This document shows, one piece after another, positions 44,290 to 52,676 of a stretch of DNA of 64,000 bases (the stretch's first letter is position 1; each line of letters begins with the position of its first letter). The stretch covers positions 186,001 to 250,000 of the forward strand of contig DAMBSC010000006.1 in the NCBI GenBank assembly GCA_032054765.1. Reading direction: 5' to 3'. The notes under the pieces were generated by a model that was not told the DNA's origin, made no database searches, and saw only the letters and a list, made by a program, of their open reading frames with translations. Source of the DNA: DFXE01 sp032054765 (lineage in GTDB: Bacteria; Bacteroidota; Bacteroidia; Bacteroidales; Tannerellaceae). The translations under genes were made by a program, and so were the position numbers.

Positions 44290-46110
44290 ATGAATTTACC
44301 TGCCGGACGTTTTTTGCAGAAAGGGAAATACCAGCTATTGCATGTAGTTGGGCAGGGAGGTTTTGGTATTACCTATAAAGGAATACTTTTCACAGAAGTC
44401 AAAGGAGCACTGGGAACTATAAAAACAGAAGTCCCTATCAGTATAAAAGAATATTTCTTTAAAGACTACTGCTATAGAGATCAGGAAACATTAGCCGTTA
44501 ATGTACATTCTGAAACAGGAAAGCTCCTTTTCCACAAATTTAAGGAAAAGCTTATTAAAGAAGCGAAAATACTCTCTGATGTTCATCATCCGAATATTGT
44601 GAACGTACTTGATGTATTTGAAGAGAATAATACAGCCTATATTGCCATGGAATTTATTTCCGGGCATTCGCTCAAATACACATTGGAAAAGGAAGGTATG
44701 CTTCCTGAAAAGAAAGTCCTTAAATATATCCATCAGATTGGAAAAGCACTTCAATTCGTCCATGAAAATAATATTCTACACTTAGATATTAAACCTAGTA
44801 ATATACTAATTGACAAGACAGATCGGGCCCGGTTAATCGATTTTGGCGTTAGTAAGCGGTATGATGTGGAAGATAAAGAGACCAGCACAACGATGCTTAC
44901 TTTGTCGAAAGGGTTTGCTTCTATTGAACAGTATGATAATGAGGGAACTCAAACTTTTTCCCCTCGTCCTGATATCTATTCTTTAGGTGCTACAATGTAC
45001 AATTTGCTTACTGGTAAAATACCAACGGAATCTATTTTGAGAGCAACCCGTGCACTGAAAAAACCTTCTGAAATCAATCCGGTTATCACACAAAAGACAG
45101 AAGAAGTTATTATGAAAGCTATGCAGATAAATCCTGCCGATCGCTTTCAAACAATAACAGAAATGTTAGAAGCTTTAGATCTACCAGAGGATGAAGATAC
45201 AATTGTTGGTAATTCTTCAGCTTCAGCTTCATATTCTAATGGAGATGATGAAACAACTGTCCTATACTCATCCAGTCAGCACCTAAAAAGAGGTGATGAT
45301 GAGCAAACAATTATTAATGATAAGCCTGTTGTTTCACATGTAGGAAAAAAGAAAAAGAAGAAAAAAGTATTGATCTTATCCTTAATTTGTATATTTGCAA
45401 TAATAGGTTCGTCTGTTGCTTTTTTATTAGGACATGATAAACCTGCTGACCCAGTAGATTTACCTTCACAGACGCAAGAAAAGAAGGATCATTTACCTAT
45501 TCAGACTGATAATAATACCATAACTGAAAATAATAAAGCAACGGAAGAAAAAGATGACACAACCATACCTGCGGTGGAAAATAACAGGCAGGAAGCAGAT
45601 CAGCCGGTAGTTAGTCGTCCGGAAACGAATACAAAACCGGAGGATAATGATAGATCAACGGTTGAACCAGTTGTAACTCCCGTTCAGCTTACTGCTGAAG
45701 AAATAGAGGCTAGGTATATAGGCCTAATTTCTTCCGGTAATAAGAAAATGGAAGCGAATGATTTTAATGGCGCTAACAAAGATTTTGCTGAAGCTTACAG
45801 AGTAAAGCCTGGCGAAGAAGCCATGAAACTTATTCGTGAAAGTAATTTGAAGATGGAAGAAATACTAACAACAGAGCGTTTGGCACAATATGAAGAAAAA
45901 TGGACATTCGGAAGATATAGAATCGTAAGAAAAAAGTCTACACAAAAATATGGAGCCATAGATGATAAGGGAAAAGAGGTGATTGCTTGTATATATTTGA
46001 CTGTAGATGTGGCTGATCAAGGCTATGCTTTTCAAAGAGAAGATGACCTTTTTGACATTTATAATTCAAATGCAAAACTGATTAAAACTGTTGGAGTAGG
46101 AAGTTATTAG
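44290..46110 (+). CDS. Transmembrane Hanks-type Ser/Thr protein kinase with WG-like C-terminus
   Basis: A 606-residue kinase. The glycine loop is VGQGGFGITYKG (residues 20-31), the catalytic Lys is K53 in SIKEYFF, the catalytic loop is HLDIKPSN (D166; HLD instead of HRD) and the metal Asp is in DFG at 184. Residues 300-345 are acidic and hold three similar motifs, EDTIV, ETTVL and EQTII. A run of seven Lys precedes one TM segment at about 360-380. The outside part has a Glu/Thr/Pro-rich linker, a TPR-like helix pair and a WG-like repeat (KYGAIDDKGKEVIACIY). An envelope signal is probably sensed outside and transmitted through phosphorylation of FHA ligands. Confidence 0.94.
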   Translation: MNLPAGRFLQKGKYQLLHVVGQGGFGITYKGILFTEVKGALGTIKTEVPISIKEYFFKDYCYRDQETLAVNVHSETGKLLFHKFKEKLIKEAKILSDVHHPNIVNVLDVFEENNTAYIAMEFISGHSLKYTLEKEGMLPEKKVLKYIHQIGKALQFVHENNILHLDIKPSNILIDKTDRARLIDFGVSKRYDVEDKETSTTMLTLSKGFASIEQYDNEGTQTFSPRPDIYSLGATMYNLLTGKIPTESILRATRALKKPSEINPVITQKTEEVIMKAMQINPADRFQTITEMLEALDLPEDEDTIVGNSSASASYSNGDDETTVLYSSSQHLKRGDDEQTIINDKPVVSHVGKKKKKKKVLILSLICIFAIIGSSVAFLLGHDKPADPVDLPSQTQEKKDHLPIQTDNNTITENNKATEEKDDTTIPAVENNRQEADQPVVSRPETNTKPEDNDRSTVEPVVTPVQLTAEEIEARYIGLISSGNKKMEANDFNGANKDFAEAYRVKPGEEAMKLIRESNLKMEEILTTERLAQYEEKWTFGRYRIVRKKSTQKYGAIDDKGKEVIACIYLTVDVADQGYAFQREDDLFDIYNSNAKLIKTVGVGSY

Positions 46111-46117
46111 TTAATTG

Positions 46118-47038
46118 ATGTTTATGAAGAAACTTGGGTTGTTGATTATTTGTGCTATATTTCCCATTTGTGTTATAGCTCAACAGCAAACAGAATATAA
46201 TAAAAGAGGCGACGAAGCCATGAAACGACGTGATTTTAGCGATGCAAGATTGTTTTATGGACAAGGTGTTCCCAATTGTGATATGTATAGTATCCATCAG
46301 CTAACCAGAATATGGATGACGAATGAAAAGATGAGAACATCTATGTACAATGTTATGAGGAGATGCTTCAATTGTCTTGTTGTGAAAGCCGAAGAAAATG
46401 ATACGACCGCAATATCAAAAGTCATCTTATATTATAGTGAAGGCATTGGGACTTCCCAAAACGATCAATTAGCAGCTATTTGGAGTAAAAAACTGGACGA
46501 AATAAGAAATCCAATAATAGATGACAACACTGTTGTATCAAAAGAAAGGATGAAGTTCTTTGCTGGTTATACCTTTTCTCCTTTAGCTCCTGTCGGATTT
46601 ACTGTAGGAGGCGTTGGTAAACGTTTTGGTTGGTATACTCGTTTCAAGACAAATACATCTTTTCAGTCTTTTGAAGGAGAATTCTCTGGTGAAAAACCAG
46701 GTGACATGCCCGAGCCAAATAAATCACTAAAACAAAAAGCAAATACATATTCAGTAACTGCCGGTTTGGTTGTAAAATGCACACCATGGCTATATACATC
46801 TTTAGGAGCAGGCTATGGTAAAAGAGATTTATTGCGTTTATATTCACTGTTAGATGATAAGGGAGGCATAGATCCTTCAAATCAGATATGGTACAAAAAA
46901 ACAGATTCCTCTTACAATGGTGCTTCCGTAGAACTTGATTTCATTGTAAAATTAGGGACATTCTACTTGACTGCCGGTTGTAATACCTTAAATTTTGAAT
47001 ATATAGATTTAAACGCAGGTGCAGGCGTGTTTTTTTAA
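46118..47038 (+). CDS. Exported protein: TPR/Sel1-like N-terminus and beta-barrel-like C-terminus
   Basis: About 306 residues; ATG at 46118 or 46124 both give a signal peptide ending PICVIAQQQ. Residues about 25-140 are helical (YNKRGDEAMKRRDFSDARLF; YYSEGIGTSQNDQLAAIWSK), like the TPR-like part of the kinase outside domain. The rest is a series of amphipathic strands (MKFFAGYTFSPLAPVGFTVG to YIDLNAGAGVFF) ending in Phe, as in outer-membrane barrels. It follows the kinase by seven bases. A partner of the kinase ectodomain is plausible; no family name is known to me. Confidence 0.7.
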   Translation: MFMKKLGLLIICAIFPICVIAQQQTEYNKRGDEAMKRRDFSDARLFYGQGVPNCDMYSIHQLTRIWMTNEKMRTSMYNVMRRCFNCLVVKAEENDTTAISKVILYYSEGIGTSQNDQLAAIWSKKLDEIRNPIIDDNTVVSKERMKFFAGYTFSPLAPVGFTVGGVGKRFGWYTRFKTNTSFQSFEGEFSGEKPGDMPEPNKSLKQKANTYSVTAGLVVKCTPWLYTSLGAGYGKRDLLRLYSLLDDKGGIDPSNQIWYKKTDSSYNGASVELDFIVKLGTFYLTAGCNTLNFEYIDLNAGAGVFF

Positions 47039-47049
47039 TTTGAAAGAGT

Positions 47050-49272
47050 ATGAAACAACTATACATTATATTCCTTTTATTCTTTTCTATTTGCCTTTTT
47101 TATGGTTGTCTGAACGATCCGGAATTACCTAATATTATTAATGGCAAAGCTCCAACCATTGAAAATTTTAAAACAGTTTCTGCTAAAGCCACTTCAATAG
47201 AAGTAACTGCTGAAATTACAAAGCACAACGGTTCAAAAGCCACGGAATACGGATATTATTTCGAAAAAGAAGATAGTGGTAAAAAAGATAGTATATCAGT
47301 TATAGGTGTTACATCTGAAGATGGTATAATAAAATTTGATACCATAATTAAAGGATTACTTCCGGAGACTGGTTATCTAATAGAAGCATATGCAAAGAAT
47401 TCAATTGGAATTTCTACAACCGAATCTATATATCAACTAACAGGTAATGGTTATGGCACAATTGAGACAATCAAACCTGGCGAAACTGATATAAAAGGAA
47501 TTTCTGCGGAAATAACCGGTAATATTATCTCTGCTGGTGAAGATAAGATTATAGAGAGAGGTTTTTACTTTTCGCAAAATGAAGAGGATTTGAATGAAAA
47601 TAACTGGAAAACTTCATCTACTATAGACTCCGTTTATACCAAGGAAGAAGAGAATCCGTATACCCTTACAATCTCTTCTTTAACACCTGAAACTAAATAT
47701 TATGTAAGGGCATATGCGAAAAATAAATTTGGAACTTTTGTTGGAGAGATTCAATTTTTCACAACTAAAGATGGTAAACCAAACGTAATCGATCCTTTTG
47801 ATATTAAGGAAGGTTTCACAAGTGTTGAAATTTCTGCGGAAGTTACAGATGAAGGGGATGCGGAAGTCACGGAACGAGGCTTCTGTTACAGCAAATCAGA
47901 GGCATCTCCTCCAACTATAGGAAATGTAGATACTGATACTGCGATTGTAGGCAAAGGATCTGGAAAGTTTACCACAACCATAACAGATCTTGACTCTGAA
48001 ACAACCTATTATGTCCGTTCTTATGCTGAAAACAAATATGGCATACGTTATAGTGAAAAAGTAATCAGTTTCTCTACCATTAGTGTTAAACCTTCTGTTG
48101 AAACTGTAGCAGTAACACCTGATAACGGAATAGTAACCGTCTCAGGCAATGTAAAAAATCAGGGTATGACACCTATTGATTCTGCCGGTATCTGTTGGTC
48201 AACCTCTCCTACTCCAACCCTGGATATGGATTCTGTATTAACCTGTTCGAATAAAGTAGGCTCTTATTCAGGGATAATACGATCATTAAAAGGAGGTACA
48301 AAGTATTATATCAGAGCATTTGCTTCAAATAAAAACGAAACAGCGTATGGGGAGGTTATCGAATATACACCGCCTGCCATTTTCCAGCTAGTGGATGCTT
48401 TTCCGGGAGATTCATATACAGCCAATACACCAGCTTATTTTTCTATAAAAGATAATAACAAGAACTACATAAGAACATATATGGTAGGAGGAGACGTGGG
48501 TTCAAAATATACAAATAAACTTTGGATGTATGACCCTAACTCCAGGAATAAGTGGGAGGAGAAAAAAGCGTTTCCTGGTGGAGAAAGAAAATGGATGACT
48601 GCTGTTGGAGTTGGTGACATTGGGTATGTTCTTGGAGGAAGTGATCAATCAGGAAATATCAGCGATGATTTTTACCGTTATACTCCACATGATAACACAT
48701 GGGAAAAATTAGCAACAGGTCCTGCACCGTTACATTCAGCTGCAGGAGTTTATATTCCGGATAATTTTGCATTTTTTATTGGGGGCTTTCGTACCAATGC
48801 AATAAAAGAAGTATGGTATTTCAATACGCTTGCTATTCCCTCTTGGAACCAGGTAACAGATTTCCCGATAGCCCAATATGGTGGAACGGCAGTTTCTATA
48901 GATAAAACCATATATGCAGGTTTAGGAATAAAAGAAGATGGTACATTCAATAATAAATTCTGGTCATCTTCTGATAATTGTAATACGTGGGATTCTCAAA
49001 CATCTTTCCCATTATCAACAGGATCCATTAAAGGAGGTGTAGTCCATAAAGGGCTTATTTATGTAATTAATATAAATACAGGTAATATATGGTGCTATAA
49101 TCCAATAGAAAAAGTATGGACTAAAAAGTCACAAGTTTCTGTTAATAGATTCTTTCATTGTATGTTTACACTTGACGAAATAAATAATGGAATAACTGAA
49201 ACTAATATATATATAGGTTTAGGGCAATATTCGAATGAATTAATAAAATACAATCCAACGTGGGATAATTAA
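47050..49272 (+). CDS. Lipoprotein with four FN3-like repeats and a kelch propeller
   Basis: A 740-residue lipoprotein (lipobox LFYGCLND, Cys near residue 20). Four repeats of about 90-100 residues follow, each ending in a strand such as YYVRAYAKNKFGT, YYVRSYAENKYGI or YYIRAFASNKNET. The last 280 residues are kelch-like (YMVGGDVGSKYTNKLWMYDP; GYVLGGSDQSGN; FFIGGFRTNAIKEVWYFNTL). These domains bind ligands or proteins at the cell surface. It starts 11 bases after the barrel protein and closes the cluster before cysE, suggesting an outer partner of the signalling module. Confidence 0.8.
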   Translation: MKQLYIIFLLFFSICLFYGCLNDPELPNIINGKAPTIENFKTVSAKATSIEVTAEITKHNGSKATEYGYYFEKEDSGKKDSISVIGVTSEDGIIKFDTIIKGLLPETGYLIEAYAKNSIGISTTESIYQLTGNGYGTIETIKPGETDIKGISAEITGNIISAGEDKIIERGFYFSQNEEDLNENNWKTSSTIDSVYTKEEENPYTLTISSLTPETKYYVRAYAKNKFGTFVGEIQFFTTKDGKPNVIDPFDIKEGFTSVEISAEVTDEGDAEVTERGFCYSKSEASPPTIGNVDTDTAIVGKGSGKFTTTITDLDSETTYYVRSYAENKYGIRYSEKVISFSTISVKPSVETVAVTPDNGIVTVSGNVKNQGMTPIDSAGICWSTSPTPTLDMDSVLTCSNKVGSYSGIIRSLKGGTKYYIRAFASNKNETAYGEVIEYTPPAIFQLVDAFPGDSYTANTPAYFSIKDNNKNYIRTYMVGGDVGSKYTNKLWMYDPNSRNKWEEKKAFPGGERKWMTAVGVGDIGYVLGGSDQSGNISDDFYRYTPHDNTWEKLATGPAPLHSAAGVYIPDNFAFFIGGFRTNAIKEVWYFNTLAIPSWNQVTDFPIAQYGGTAVSIDKTIYAGLGIKEDGTFNNKFWSSSDNCNTWDSQTSFPLSTGSIKGGVVHKGLIYVININTGNIWCYNPIEKVWTKKSQVSVNRFFHCMFTLDEINNGITETNIYIGLGQYSNELIKYNPTWDN

Positions 49273-49275
49273 AAA

Positions 49276-50163
49276 ATGGATAGATCAGAGATTCTTGAGC
49301 AAATACAACAAAATGTAGAGAAATTATCTGCTTTTGATTTACCGGAATATAAATATATACCTCTACATCAGAAGTCTTCTCCATCTGTCAATGCTATCAG
49401 GGAAATAATGCATCTCATACGAAAAGTAATTTTTCCTGGTTTCTTTGGAACTGAACAAGAAGCACAATGTGAGTCCATTCAATATTATACCGGCGTTTAT
49501 CTCGAAAAAATATATGATCTTTTACATGAGCAGGTATATAATGGCTTATGTTTTGAGAATAAAAAATGCTGCGAGACAAATGATCAAGCAACTGAAATCA
49601 CAATATCATTTATAAATAAAATACCTACTATAAAACATTATCTCTCTACTGATGTAAAAGCTATATTGGATGGAGACCCTGCAGCTCATAGTATTAGTGA
49701 AGTTATCTTCTGTTATCCGGCAACACAGGCCATTCTTCACCAACGGGTAGCTCATGAATTATTTAAGCTGAAAGTTCCTGTTTTGCCACGAATTATTACT
49801 GAACTGGCTCATACGTTAACAGGTATTGATATCCATCCTGGTGCGCAGATTGGTAAATATTTTAGTATAGATCATGGTACAGGTATTGTTATTGGACAGA
49901 CTACTATTATTGGGGAACATGTTCGTTTATATCAGGGAGTTACATTAGGTGCGAAAAGTTTCAAATATGATGAAGAAGGTTTACCAATGGATATTCCTCG
50001 TCATCCCATTATTGAAGATCATGTAACGATTTATTCTAATACTTCTATTCTGGGTAGAATAACTATTGGACATAATTCTATAATTGGAGGAAACATTTGG
50101 CTAACCCATGATGTTCCACCAAATTCAAAAATACTTCAATCTCGAGCAATAGAAGATAAATGA
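49276..50163 (+). CDS. cysE: Serine O-acetyltransferase
   Basis: A 295-residue enzyme that makes O-acetylserine for cysteine synthesis. The N-terminal helical domain leads into EVIFCYPATQAILHQRVAHE, and the left-handed beta-helix carries GIDIHPGAQIGKYFSIDHGT and GVTLGAKSF with the catalytic His residues. It matches the longer EpsC-type class. It starts three bases after the kelch lipoprotein gene, so it is probably cotranscribed, although its function is metabolic. A strong AT-rich hairpin follows. Confidence 0.93.
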   Translation: MDRSEILEQIQQNVEKLSAFDLPEYKYIPLHQKSSPSVNAIREIMHLIRKVIFPGFFGTEQEAQCESIQYYTGVYLEKIYDLLHEQVYNGLCFENKKCCETNDQATEITISFINKIPTIKHYLSTDVKAILDGDPAAHSISEVIFCYPATQAILHQRVAHELFKLKVPVLPRIITELAHTLTGIDIHPGAQIGKYFSIDHGTGIVIGQTTIIGEHVRLYQGVTLGAKSFKYDEEGLPMDIPRHPIIEDHVTIYSNTSILGRITIGHNSIIGGNIWLTHDVPPNSKILQSRAIEDK

Positions 50164-50176
50164 GTTTTTAGTTTAT

Positions 50177-50210
50177 TTTTAAAAACAAAATATTATTTTT
50201 GTTTTTAAAA
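50177..50210 (+). terminator. AT-rich hairpin after cysE
   Basis: TTTTAAAAACAAAA pairs perfectly with TTTTGTTTTTAAAA around a six-base loop. It has no classical GC stem, so termination strength is uncertain. Confidence 0.5.
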
Positions 50211-50247
50211 GAAAAATTCTTTTTGAAACGAACTAATTTAAGCATCT

Positions 50248-51207
50248 ATGAGATCCACATGCATTCTGCTCGTATTAATGAGTATTATATCTCTCCTATC
50301 TAACATTAACTCACAAGAACAAGTAACAAACCAGAAACTCTCAGGTCAGACTATTTCAGATACGATAGTGATTGTTACTCCACAAAAAGTCTATAATATA
50401 GTCTTGCCGGATATTATGAATATCATTTTACAGAAGAAAGATATACCAAACCTTATCCCAATAGATATCCCTTCAAAAAGGGTCGTTTATGAAGAAACAG
50501 AAGTTAACAAATCAGATAAAATAGCTTTCAATCATTTGAATCTGTCCTTACGATTGAATACATTAGGTTTTGGACTGGAAGCAGCTACACCTTTGAATGA
50601 GCAGTTTGTTTTAAGAGGCGGATTTGATCTGTTTCCTATTAGTTTTGGTAATCATACGTATAGTTTACGGAAAGAATTTAGTCAATTAGAATATGCTTTC
50701 GGTTATATTCCTCAATATAGAGGAAAAGCTAAAGTTAATTTCTTCAATGGACATGTATTAGCAGATTTTTATCCTATTAAAACAGGTATCTTCCATATTA
50801 CGGCCGGAGTATTTATAGGCTCCAATAAAGCAACGCTCGATGGCTTCTTATCTGATCCTAATGATAACCCTGCCAAACTGCTTCCCGGTTATGAATGGCC
50901 AGTATTTGAATATGGAAACCATAGAATTGACCTTACCGGAGGAAATCTGGATTTTGACTTGAAATTAGGGAATGTTATCAAACCTTATGTTGGAGTTGGA
51001 TTGGGACGTGCTTTTAGTAAAAATAAGTTTGGCTTCAAAGTTGAATTAGGCGTCATGTACCAAGGAGATTATACATTGAAACAGAATGGCAGTGAATTCC
51101 GTTTTGGTGATATTATATTATCTGATGGTAAAGATGCTGAAGACTATGAAAAGTGGCTAAAATGGTGGCCTATGTTAAACTTTCAATTAACCTATAGAAT
51201 ATTTTAG
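50248..51207 (+). CDS. Exported beta-barrel-like outer-membrane protein
   Basis: A 319-residue protein with a signal peptide (residues 1-22, ending NINSQ), a polar region to about 95, then alternating strands of barrel type (LNLSLRLNTLGFGLEAATPL; NFFNGHVLADFYPIKTGIFH; VIKPYVGVGLGRAF) ending in NFQLTYRIF with terminal Phe. I recognise no specific family. It has no close neighbour on the same strand downstream: a bidirectional hairpin separates it from trpA. Confidence 0.72.
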   Translation: MRSTCILLVLMSIISLLSNINSQEQVTNQKLSGQTISDTIVIVTPQKVYNIVLPDIMNIILQKKDIPNLIPIDIPSKRVVYEETEVNKSDKIAFNHLNLSLRLNTLGFGLEAATPLNEQFVLRGGFDLFPISFGNHTYSLRKEFSQLEYAFGYIPQYRGKAKVNFFNGHVLADFYPIKTGIFHITAGVFIGSNKATLDGFLSDPNDNPAKLLPGYEWPVFEYGNHRIDLTGGNLDFDLKLGNVIKPYVGVGLGRAFSKNKFGFKVELGVMYQGDYTLKQNGSEFRFGDIILSDGKDAEDYEKWLKWWPMLNFQLTYRIF

Positions 51208-51209
51208 AT

Positions 51210-51253
51210 TTTCTACAGATATATAGATTGGAGCATCTATATATCTGTAGAAA
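51210..51253. terminator. Bidirectional terminator between the barrel gene and trpA
   Basis: A perfect 19-bp stem (TTTCTACAGATATATAGAT and its complement) with a six-base loop lies exactly between the convergent stop codons. A/T-rich flanks on both sides allow it to serve both strands. Confidence 0.82.
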
Positions 51254-51259
51254 AACCGG

Positions 51260-52030
51260 TCAATTTTTTAATGCTTCAAATAATTTATCTATTGCTTGTG
51301 CCGGAGAATTTTCTGATAATAACTGTATGAATTTACTTCCTATAATAACGCCTGATGAATTGTTTGATGCAGCATCATACGTAGCTTTATTGCTTATACC
51401 AAAACCTACTAATCTTGGATTTCGCAAATTCATATTATTTATTCTTCGGAAATATATTTGCTTTTGGTCATCAAAACTTTGTTGCGTTCCTGTGATTGCT
51501 GCACTTGAAACCATATAAATAAATCCATCTGTATTATCATCTATCAAGCGAATACGCTCTTCTGATGTCTCAGGAGTGATTAGCATAATAACTTTCAGAT
51601 TATATTTCTCAGCTGTTTGTTTGTAGTTAGCCATATAGTCATCAAAAGGAAGATCGGGAATGACCACGCCGTCAATGCCTGTTTCTACACATTTCTTACA
51701 AAAGTTTTCAAATCCGAATTGCATGATAGGATTTAGATAACCCATAAATAAGACAGGAATATCTATCTCTTTTCGGAAATCTGTCAATTGTTCAAAAAGC
51801 AAGCGAAGCGACATTCCATTTCTTAAGGATTGTGTAGAAGTTTCCTGTATAACCGGCCCATCCGCCATAGGATCTGAAAATGGAATGCCTATTTCTACCA
51901 TATCAATCCCTTTATCCTGCAAAACTTTTAAGATATTAGTAGTATCATTTAATTGAGGATATCCTGCTGTAAAATATATAGAAAGAATATTTTTTTCCTT
52001 TGTCTGAAATAATTGATTTATACGATTCAT
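51260..52030 (-). CDS. trpA: Tryptophan synthase alpha subunit
   Basis: A 256-residue TIM barrel that cleaves indole-3-glycerol phosphate to indole. Signatures: YFTAGYPQLNDTTNIL, then MVEIGIPFSDPMADGPVIQE with the catalytic Glu in VEIGIPFSDP, and GIDGVVIPDLPFDD with the catalytic Asp. Indole passes to TrpB, encoded first in the operon rather than next to trpA. It is the last gene, 19 bases after trpF. Confidence 0.97.
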   Translation of the reverse strand: MNRINQLFQTKEKNILSIYFTAGYPQLNDTTNILKVLQDKGIDMVEIGIPFSDPMADGPVIQETSTQSLRNGMSLRLLFEQLTDFRKEIDIPVLFMGYLNPIMQFGFENFCKKCVETGIDGVVIPDLPFDDYMANYKQTAEKYNLKVIMLITPETSEERIRLIDDNTDGFIYMVSSAAITGTQQSFDDQKQIYFRRINNMNLRNPRLVGFGISNKATYDAASNNSSGVIIGSKFIQLLSENSPAQAIDKLFEALKN

Positions 52031-52049
52031 TTTATGTAACGATTAGTGA

Positions 52050-52676
52050 TTAACGATTAATATTTATAGCTTTTAAAAAGCTTTCCAGTCTTTTTATATC
52101 TTTTATTGCCGGTGCTATTTCAAAGCCGCTATTTAAGTCAATACCGGCAAATGCCGAATGATGAAATTTCTTTATTGATTCTACGCTATCCGGATTGATA
52201 CCACCGCTTAATAAGAACGGTGTTTTGCCTTTATACTCAGCAAGGACAGACCAATCAAAACTTTTCCCAGACCCTCCGTATTCTTCACATTTTGTGTCAA
52301 AAAGAAAGTAATCAACTCTCCCTTCATATTCTGACACTATTTCTAAATCTTTTGATGAAGCTATCGAGAATGCCTTAATAAGTCTATATCCCCTTTTTTG
52401 TAATGTATGACATGTCTCCGGTGATTCATTACCATGTAACTGAAGATAGTCTAATTTATAGTTTTTAGCTATATCTATCGTTTCTTCAGTGGAACTATTT
52501 ACAAATACGCCGACTTTGGGTAATTGAAAATTGAAAGTTGAAAGTTGAAAATGGTTATCTACTTCAACAAATCGGGGTGATTCATTATAGAATATGAGGC
52601 CTATCCAATTAATCCCTAATTCTACTACCTGCCGGATATTTTCAGGATCACGCATTCCGCAGACTTTCACGATCAT
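52050..52676 (-). CDS. trpF: Phosphoribosylanthranilate isomerase with in-frame repeat
   Basis: A 208-residue TIM barrel starting MIVKVCGMRDPENIRQ, where the Cys is the catalytic base. The catalytic Asp is in FLFDTKCEEYGGSGKSFDW and the phosphate loop in FLLSGGINPDSV. Between FVEVD and KVGVFVNSS the protein reads NHFQLSTFNFQLP, encoded by the GAAAGTTGAAAGTTGAAA-type repeat at 52521-52553. This repeat is common between genes in Bacteroidota and is absent from the family at this place. The frame is intact, so the enzyme is probably active. Overlaps trpC by four bases. Confidence 0.95.
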   Translation of the reverse strand: MIVKVCGMRDPENIRQVVELGINWIGLIFYNESPRFVEVDNHFQLSTFNFQLPKVGVFVNSSTEETIDIAKNYKLDYLQLHGNESPETCHTLQKRGYRLIKAFSIASSKDLEIVSEYEGRVDYFLFDTKCEEYGGSGKSFDWSVLAEYKGKTPFLLSGGINPDSVESIKKFHHSAFAGIDLNSGFEIAPAIKDIKRLESFLKAININR

